Of a DNA stretch of 9,827 bases, positions 5,951 to 9,827 are shown one piece after another. Each line of letters begins with the position of its first letter. Position 1 is the stretch's first letter. The stretch is from Armatimonadota bacterium (GTDB lineage: Bacteria > Armatimonadota > Fimbriimonadia > Fimbriimonadales > Fimbriimonadaceae): the NCBI GenBank assembly GCA_023423495.1, contig JAFAFM010000124.1, forward strand, positions 1 to 9,827. Reading direction: 5' to 3'. Position numbers and translations under genes: made by a program. The notes under the pieces are model-generated. The model was not told the DNA's origin and ran no database searches. It worked only from the letters and a program-made list of their open reading frames with translations.

Positions 5951-7345
5951 ATGCGGTCTTCGATGAATTCGAAAACTGCCCTTCTTCTTGCTTGCGGAAT
6001 TGCGATCGTCCACCTGCTTCTGGCGTGCTACTTTGCGGCGATAACTCCTTATCGCACGCCAGGCTTACTTCTCGGCCAACGAGATCCGCAGACCGGGCAA
6101 TTTCAGCAGGTTCCGGACGTCGGAGCTCCCGATGAGCGACAGCACGCCAACTATACGCGCAGGCTCATGGCAGGCGAAGGTTTTCCAGTTTTGGATCCAA
6201 AGGATCCGAACTTAATCGAGAATTATCAGGCGCACCAGCCCCCCCTATTTTATGTGCTGCATGCAGGGTGGGCGAAGGTCGTGGGAGCAGACTTGGAGCA
6301 GCCGTCGGACGGTCTCAAAGCAAGGGCATTGAATGGACTGATCGGAGCGCTAACGGTGCTCGGCGCATATATGCTCGGACTCTGGGCGTTTCAAAGGTCG
6401 GATGTTGGATTGATCGCCGCTGCCTTCGTCGCCTTGCTTCCGATGAATATCGCGCTGAGTGGAGCCGTCAGCAACGATCCATTGCTCTTTTGCCTTTCCA
6501 CTTGGGCGTTGGCGCTGATGGCAAAGGGCTGCGTCACAGGCTGGGATATAAAACTGGGAATTCTGCTGGGAGCCGCCGTAGGTCTTGCCATCATCACCAA
6601 GACGACGGCCCTGGCGCTTTTGCCTTGTCTATTGCTGTGCCTATTCATCGGGCCCCTCAAGCCTCCCGCCAAGGTCGTTGGCGTATGCCTTGCGGCGCTT
6701 TTGGTAGTTTGTTTGCCGTGGCTTGTGCGAAACACGTCCGTTTACGGCGATCCATTTGCCTTGCAGGCGTTCGACCAAGCTTTTCAAAATTCGCCAAGCC
6801 GTGAGCTGATGACTCAAGTGGCTACGGTCCAGAATCCTGGTAAAGATCCCAATCTTGCCTACTGGATGGACTGGGTCGGCTGGTGGACCGCCCGCAGCTT
6901 TTTCGGGGTTTTCGGCTACATGGATATCTTTCTGAACGAGCGAGGCACGCCGGCGACAGGGCCCAATGCGCCGAATTCTCTTTACCGAATGCTGCTTGCT
7001 TTGGGCGTGTTGAGCATCGCACTGTGGGCTCTGGCGCTCCATCGTGGAGAGTGGAAGGAACACAAGCGCATGCACTGGCTTTTGGGCGTCTTTCTTGGAA
7101 TTGTATTGATCCTATTTATCAGATTCAACCTCCAATACTTCCAAGGGCAGGCGCGGTATCTCTTTCCGGCAATCGCAGTGTTTGGTATTAGATTGGGCAC
7201 AGGTTTGCTCAATATGGCCAGAGGTAAGTTTTGGCCCGCATTTCTCACGGTTGTACTCATCCTGGGAGCTCTGGACGTCTATGCCATTTCGCGTCTGCCA
7301 GGCGAATTTGCCAGGCGAACGCAGGCAATTCAAACGAGCCAATAA
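5951..7345 (+). CDS. Polytopic GT-C glycosyltransferase-like membrane protein (DUF2142/GT39-like)
   Basis: With the ATG at 5951 this is a 464-aa integral membrane protein with about ten or more hydrophobic helices, the first at residues 9-31. After helix 1 a long extracytoplasmic loop carries the acidic GT-C-type motif PDVGAPDERQHANYTRRL (D61-E62), then YQAHQPPLFYVLHA, GAVSNDPLLF (171-180), ITKTTALALLP and PWLVRNTSVYGDPFA (256-270). All are typical of DUF2142 and PMT/ArnT-like (GT39/GT83) enzymes, which move sugars from polyprenyl-phosphate carriers to acceptors outside the cytoplasm. Donor and acceptor cannot be inferred. The frame stays open back to a TTG at 5861, but that start abuts the divergent gene and the extra residues are not hydrophobic. 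ATG 5963 is an alternative; neither ATG has a strong ribosome site. The second sigma gene follows after 66 bases. Confidence 0.85.
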   Translation: MRSSMNSKTALLLACGIAIVHLLLACYFAAITPYRTPGLLLGQRDPQTGQFQQVPDVGAPDERQHANYTRRLMAGEGFPVLDPKDPNLIENYQAHQPPLFYVLHAGWAKVVGADLEQPSDGLKARALNGLIGALTVLGAYMLGLWAFQRSDVGLIAAAFVALLPMNIALSGAVSNDPLLFCLSTWALALMAKGCVTGWDIKLGILLGAAVGLAIITKTTALALLPCLLLCLFIGPLKPPAKVVGVCLAALLVVCLPWLVRNTSVYGDPFALQAFDQAFQNSPSRELMTQVATVQNPGKDPNLAYWMDWVGWWTARSFFGVFGYMDIFLNERGTPATGPNAPNSLYRMLLALGVLSIALWALALHRGEWKEHKRMHWLLGVFLGIVLILFIRFNLQYFQGQARYLFPAIAVFGIRLGTGLLNMARGKFWPAFLTVVLILGALDVYAISRLPGEFARRTQAIQTSQ

Positions 7346-7362
7346 ACCAATATGTGCCCCTT

Positions 7363-7384
7363 GTCCGTCGTAGAAGTAACGGAC
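7363..7384 (+). repeat. Short hairpin between glycosyltransferase and second sigma gene
   Basis: GTCCGT (7363-7368) and ACGGAC (7379-7384) form a 6-bp stem with a 10-base loop; flanking T-G pairing could lengthen it slightly. No T-run follows, so it is not a good intrinsic terminator. It may weakly separate the two genes or be chance. Confidence 0.3.
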
Positions 7385-7411
7385 GGTTAAGGGCTCGCGT
7401 CAAAAGGACTG

Positions 7412-7972
7412 GTGTTGTCAGCGGTAATCGATAAAACCAAATCAGACCATTTCGATGAAGACGCGATTCTTGTAGATCGTTTTCTTCATGGTGACCACTC
7501 GGTCTTTGAAATTCTGTATCGCCGCTACTACGACAAGGTATTCGCGATTGCCCGGGGTGTCCTGATCGATGCCGACGAAGCAGCCGATGCGGTGCAGGAA
7601 ATCTTTACTCTGGTTTACCGTCACCTGGGCCGGTTTGACCGTCGCTCCAAGCTGTCGACGTGGCTCTTTCGGATTGCCGTGAATCGCAGCATTCAGGAAG
7701 CCCGAAAACACCGATTCAAGAATCGGACACTCGAACTCACGGAGGCCGCGGGCAAGGAAGCGCCGCCCGAGCACGAGGAGATGGATCCGCTGATTCAAGC
7801 CGCCCTCTCGAAGCTTTCCCCCCAGGACCGCGCCATTCTTTCTCTCTTCTATTGGGAAGAGCTCAGCCTTAACGAGATTGCGGAAAGCATCGGATGCAAT
7901 GAAAACGCGGCCAAAACCCGCTTGTACAGAGCGAGAGAGCGTTTTCGCGCGCAGTACGAGGAGCTGGCATGA
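7412..7972 (+). CDS. ECF (group 4) RNA polymerase sigma factor, second copy
   Basis: This 186-aa protein is a compact two-domain ECF sigma factor, distinct in sequence from the one at 4071-4742. Region 2 (about 20-92) includes FLHGDHSVFEILYRRYYDKV, DEAADAVQEIFTLVYRHLGRF and LSTWLFRIAVNRSIQE. Region 4 (about 127-180) includes LSPQDRAILSLFYWEELSLNEIAESIGCNENAAKTRLYRARE with the helix-turn-helix. The GTG at 7412 is three bases after AAGGA, while the next codon, TTG at 7415, has a more normal six-base spacing, so the start may be one codon later. Its stop overlaps the start of the next gene (ATGA), marking a sigma/anti-sigma pair. The glycosyltransferase gene 66 bases upstream may be in the same transcript. 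Regulon unknown. Confidence 0.93.
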   Translation: MLSAVIDKTKSDHFDEDAILVDRFLHGDHSVFEILYRRYYDKVFAIARGVLIDADEAADAVQEIFTLVYRHLGRFDRRSKLSTWLFRIAVNRSIQEARKHRFKNRTLELTEAAGKEAPPEHEEMDPLIQAALSKLSPQDRAILSLFYWEELSLNEIAESIGCNENAAKTRLYRARERFRAQYEELA

Positions 7973-8727
7973 AAGGCAGAATTCCCTCGGACGTGGATCG
8001 CCTGATGTGGCTCGTGGCCGAGAGTAACGACCCGAAAGCAATCAGCGATTTCGAAAACCGCTTCAGCGAATTCTCAACCGAATTGGCGCGTCGCCGACGA
8101 ATGGTGACTGAGCTGAAGGGAGCCAAGGGAGTCACTGCTCCTGACCATCCCATTCCCGCGTTCAAGTTGCGCGGGGACCGGCTGGCGCCGATGCCAAGGG
8201 CCGTGTGGGTTATGGCCGTAATCGCCTTTGCATCGCTGGCGCTAGCTTCGTTTACCGTTTATCGCTACGCGACGTTAAGCAAGACTCCAATTGCTCCACC
8301 GACTGAGGTCGTCACTGGAACGCCTTCGGCTCCCGACACAACGGTTTATAAGCCGATCGAGCCGAATCCAACTCAGCAAAACTCGGTTCAAGCACCCGTT
8401 GGCGAAACCCGACCCGAGCAGCAGACCGTTCCCCCGAATAACGACGAGATCCCAAAGACGTTGAAGCTTTCCAACACTTCGCTGATCGCCGCGCTGAAAA
8501 TGATTGGCGAAATGGCGGGATATCGAGTTGAAGTCGCGCCAGGCTTTGAAGATCAGCAGGTCAGCATCGACTACGACCAAATCACGACTTCGGACATGCT
8601 GAAGGATCTTGGATTGAGATACGGATTTACCCCGTTTGACCAAGGCGACGGTTCGATCATCATCGTGCCTGCCGTGGACTCGGGAGCAGATGACACTAAC
8701 GGATCCCAGCGAAGAATCGGCGGCTAA
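7969..8727 (+). CDS. Membrane anti-sigma-like protein with C-terminal STN (secretin/TonB N-terminal) domain
   Basis: The 252-aa protein starts inside the stop codon of the sigma gene (ATGA overlap). Residues 1-75 are a charged cytoplasmic head (DVDRLMWLVAESNDPKAISDFENRFSEFSTELARRRR) without a zinc HxxxCxxC motif. Residues 78-96 are one transmembrane helix (AVWVMAVIAFASLALASF). Residues 105-160 form a Pro/Thr/Gln-rich linker. Residues about 163-235 match the small STN domain found at the start of secretins and TonB-dependent transducers and in FecR-type regulators: LKLSNTSLIAALKMIGEMAGYRVEV, then VSIDYDQITTSDMLKDLGLRYGFTPF and a final SIIIVPA strand. A periplasmic STN domain would be suited to binding a partner protein and passing a signal to the sigma factor; this is inference. 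No TonB receptor or secretin gene lies nearby. The protein ends RRIGG. Confidence 0.82.
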   Translation: MKGRIPSDVDRLMWLVAESNDPKAISDFENRFSEFSTELARRRRMVTELKGAKGVTAPDHPIPAFKLRGDRLAPMPRAVWVMAVIAFASLALASFTVYRYATLSKTPIAPPTEVVTGTPSAPDTTVYKPIEPNPTQQNSVQAPVGETRPEQQTVPPNNDEIPKTLKLSNTSLIAALKMIGEMAGYRVEVAPGFEDQQVSIDYDQITTSDMLKDLGLRYGFTPFDQGDGSIIIVPAVDSGADDTNGSQRRIGG

Positions 8728-8736
8728 TTTCTTTTC

Positions 8737-8765
8737 TTGCTGTTTTTCAAACCCGTTGTTATACT
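8737..8765 (+). promoter_or_regulatory. Sigma-70-type promoter for the zinc-ribbon membrane protein gene
   Basis: TTGCTG at 8737-8742 and TATACT at 8760-8765 are separated by exactly 17 bases, close to the TTGACA/TATAAT consensus. Transcription would begin near 8772, leaving a short leader that contains the ribosome site GAGGGAG (8782-8788), seven bases before the ATG at 8796. The promoter begins ten bases after the stop of the anti-sigma gene, so the zinc-ribbon gene is probably its own unit. Confidence 0.7.
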
Positions 8766-8795
8766 GACTTCAAAGGAATCTGAGGGAGTCGGTAT

Positions 8796-9506
8796 ATGCC
8801 AACAGTCCAACGAAGTTCTGACGTCGTCGAATCCCATTCCGAACGCGCCGTAATGGCGGGTATCGGTGGAATTATCGTCCTTGCCATCGGCATCGTTCTT
8901 TTCATCTTCGGAAGCGAAGGGATGTTTGTCGGTTTAGCTTGGGTGCTGCTGATCGGTGGCGCGGCCGCGCTTGCTTACGCAATCTATTGCGCTATGCAAG
9001 TCAGAGGGGTTTCCAGTTACGACATTACTTGCCCTTACTGCAGTTCCAAGGTGAGCCTCGTTGCGCCTCCCGACCGAGACGTGTCGTGCCGAAGCTGCCT
9101 GCGAATGATTCCCATCATCGATGGCAAGCCCATCCACGTTACTCAGGTTCGCTGCGGCTATTGCAACGCTCTCAACTACTACAGCGACAAAACGGTCGCT
9201 CTGTTATGCGAAGAGTGCAACCACGAGATTCCGATTTCCCGTGCTGATGGCATGACATCGCAAAGTCGTTTTGCGGTTGTGGACGATGACAAGACTTATG
9301 AATTGCGTTTGCTTGCCTACGAGCACGCGACCGAGGAATTGATTAGTTCCCTGCAATCGGCCTTGGCATTAAATCGAAACCAGGTCAAACAAATGCTCCA
9401 AGAGCTTCCCTGCACTTTGCTTACCGGCATCCCGAAGAGGAAAGCCGAGATGTTGACGGCTCAGCTTTCGCAGCACGGCGCAACCTGCCAGTACAGCCCG
9501 ATCTAA
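8796..9506 (+). CDS. Two-TM membrane protein with double zinc ribbon and L7/L12-CTD-like C-terminal domain
   Basis: I do not recognise a named gene. The 236-aa protein has a short N-terminal tail, two transmembrane helices (about 20-38 and 43-65), and four CxxC knuckles: C79/C82 with C98/C101, and C120/C123 with C138/C141. These suggest two zinc ribbons (CPYCSSKV...CRSCLRMIPI and CGYCNALN...CEECNHEIPI). Residues about 166-236 (TYELRLLAYEH...QVKQMLQELPCTLL...KAEMLTAQLSQHGATCQY) follow the pattern of the ribosomal protein L7/L12 C-terminal domain: a strand, a helix, a KEAK-like helix ending in a Pro, then a helix ending in GA and a final strand. Strong GAGGGAG ribosome site and sigma-70 promoter lie upstream. 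With both termini on the same side, the ribbons probably face the cytoplasm. A role in binding protein or nucleic acid partners is inference. Confidence 0.8.
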   Translation: MPTVQRSSDVVESHSERAVMAGIGGIIVLAIGIVLFIFGSEGMFVGLAWVLLIGGAAALAYAIYCAMQVRGVSSYDITCPYCSSKVSLVAPPDRDVSCRSCLRMIPIIDGKPIHVTQVRCGYCNALNYYSDKTVALLCEECNHEIPISRADGMTSQSRFAVVDDDKTYELRLLAYEHATEELISSLQSALALNRNQVKQMLQELPCTLLTGIPKRKAEMLTAQLSQHGATCQYSPI

Positions 9507-9827
9507 CTTGTTGGTCGGAGAAGGACTTTGTGCTTTCCGGGTTGTAGCCGGGCCTCTTCAACCTGCGCCAGCTTTCGGCCGTCCACCACAACCGAGCGTC
9601 CCGTCGTTGGGATGATGCCGACCGATCCCTTCGGAATTTCGCAGTCGATCGTAAGAGTGTCGCCCGACTTTCGCCAACTTACTTTGACAGGTCCGCCCGG
9701 AGCCTGAGTTTGACCTTTAGCATTTGTCAAAGAGCCCGGCTCGGGCGCGATCAGTATTTCTTTCCAGCCTACAGAGCCAGGGGCCTGCCTGATGCCCAGC
9801 GCCCAGCCATAGAACCACTCCATCACG
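9503..9827 (-). CDS. C-terminal fragment of an alpha-L-rhamnosidase-like glycoside hydrolase (start outside window)
   Basis: The frame is open to the right edge; the first visible codons read VMEWFYGWALGIRQ, so the GTG at the edge is internal and the catalytic part lies beyond 9827. The 107 visible residues fit the C-terminal beta-sandwich of GH78 alpha-L-rhamnosidases (Bac_rhamnosid_C): EWFYGWALGI at the end of the barrel, VGWKEILIAPEPG, a PGGPVKVSWRKSGDTLTIDCEIPKG stretch matching the G.v.v.W...l.l.v.iP.g pattern, and a final GKHKVLL strand. Such enzymes release rhamnose from plant or bacterial glycans. Family assignment from this tail alone is moderate; a related trehalase/glucoamylase-fold hydrolase is possible. 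Its stop codon overlaps that of the convergent zinc-ribbon gene by four bases. Confidence 0.72.
   Translation of the reverse strand, partial: VMEWFYGWALGIRQAPGSVGWKEILIAPEPGSLTNAKGQTQAPGGPVKVSWRKSGDTLTIDCEIPKGSVGIIPTTGRSVVVDGRKLAQVEEARLQPGKHKVLLRPTS

Noticed and set aside
7376..7401. AGTAAC-like -35 and CGTC -10 with 17-base spacing, resembling an ECF-type autoregulated promoter for the second sigma gene
   Set aside because: Transcription would start near 7408 and remove the AAGGA ribosome site, leaving the mRNA nearly leaderless; the match is short and may be chance.
1..9827. CRISPR arrays, tRNA or rRNA genes, insertion sequences, att sites
   Set aside because: No regularly spaced repeats, cloverleaf-like sequence, transposase frame or terminal inverted repeats were seen on reading both strands.

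Overview
The window is about 9.8 kb of gene-dense bacterial chromosome (GC a little over half by eye) with ten coding regions, two of them cut by the window edges. The protein set fits a free-living Gram-negative-type bacterium: two ECF sigma/anti-sigma pairs, a LolA/RseB-like periplasmic domain, an HtrA-like PDZ protein, an STN domain of the kind found in secretins and TonB receptors, and an end fragment of an alpha-L-rhamnosidase. The mix recalls Armatimonadota (Fimbriimonadia-like) or a neighbouring environmental phylum. That placement is an impression only; no 16S or other marker comparison was possible.

Layout, left to right. The 3' part of nusG (+) ends in a hairpin pair and is followed directly by recJ (+), not by rplK-rplA as in many bacteria. 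recJ meets, stop codon to stop codon, a minus-strand operon that reads (from its promoter side) ECF sigma factor, single-pass anti-sigma-like protein, HtrA-like PDZ protein. Upstream of this operon, also on the minus strand but with its own strong intrinsic terminator, is a secreted LolA-like/thioredoxin fusion protein. A divergent intergenic region then leads to a plus-strand GT-C type membrane glycosyltransferase, a second ECF sigma factor and a second anti-sigma-like membrane protein whose periplasmic end is an STN domain. After a clear sigma-70 type promoter comes a two-TM protein with four CxxC knuckles and a C-terminal domain that resembles the ribosomal L7/L12 C-terminal domain. The right edge holds the tail of a minus-strand GH78-like rhamnosidase, whose stop codon overlaps the stop of the preceding gene.

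How the genes may work together. Most of the window concerns envelope sensing and envelope chemistry. Both sigma factors overlap their partner's start codon by the ATGA arrangement, and neither partner shows the usual HxxxCxxC zinc anti-sigma motif. The first trio resembles the sigmaE-RseA-DegS logic, but the DegS/HtrA-like member appears to have lost all three catalytic residues, so it is more likely a binding or scaffolding pseudoprotease. The neighbouring LolA/RseB-like-thioredoxin fusion adds a second lipoprotein/redox sensor-like fold beside it. The most unusual items are this sigma/anti-sigma/pseudo-HtrA cassette, the anti-sigma-STN fusion and the membrane zinc-ribbon/L7-L12-like protein.
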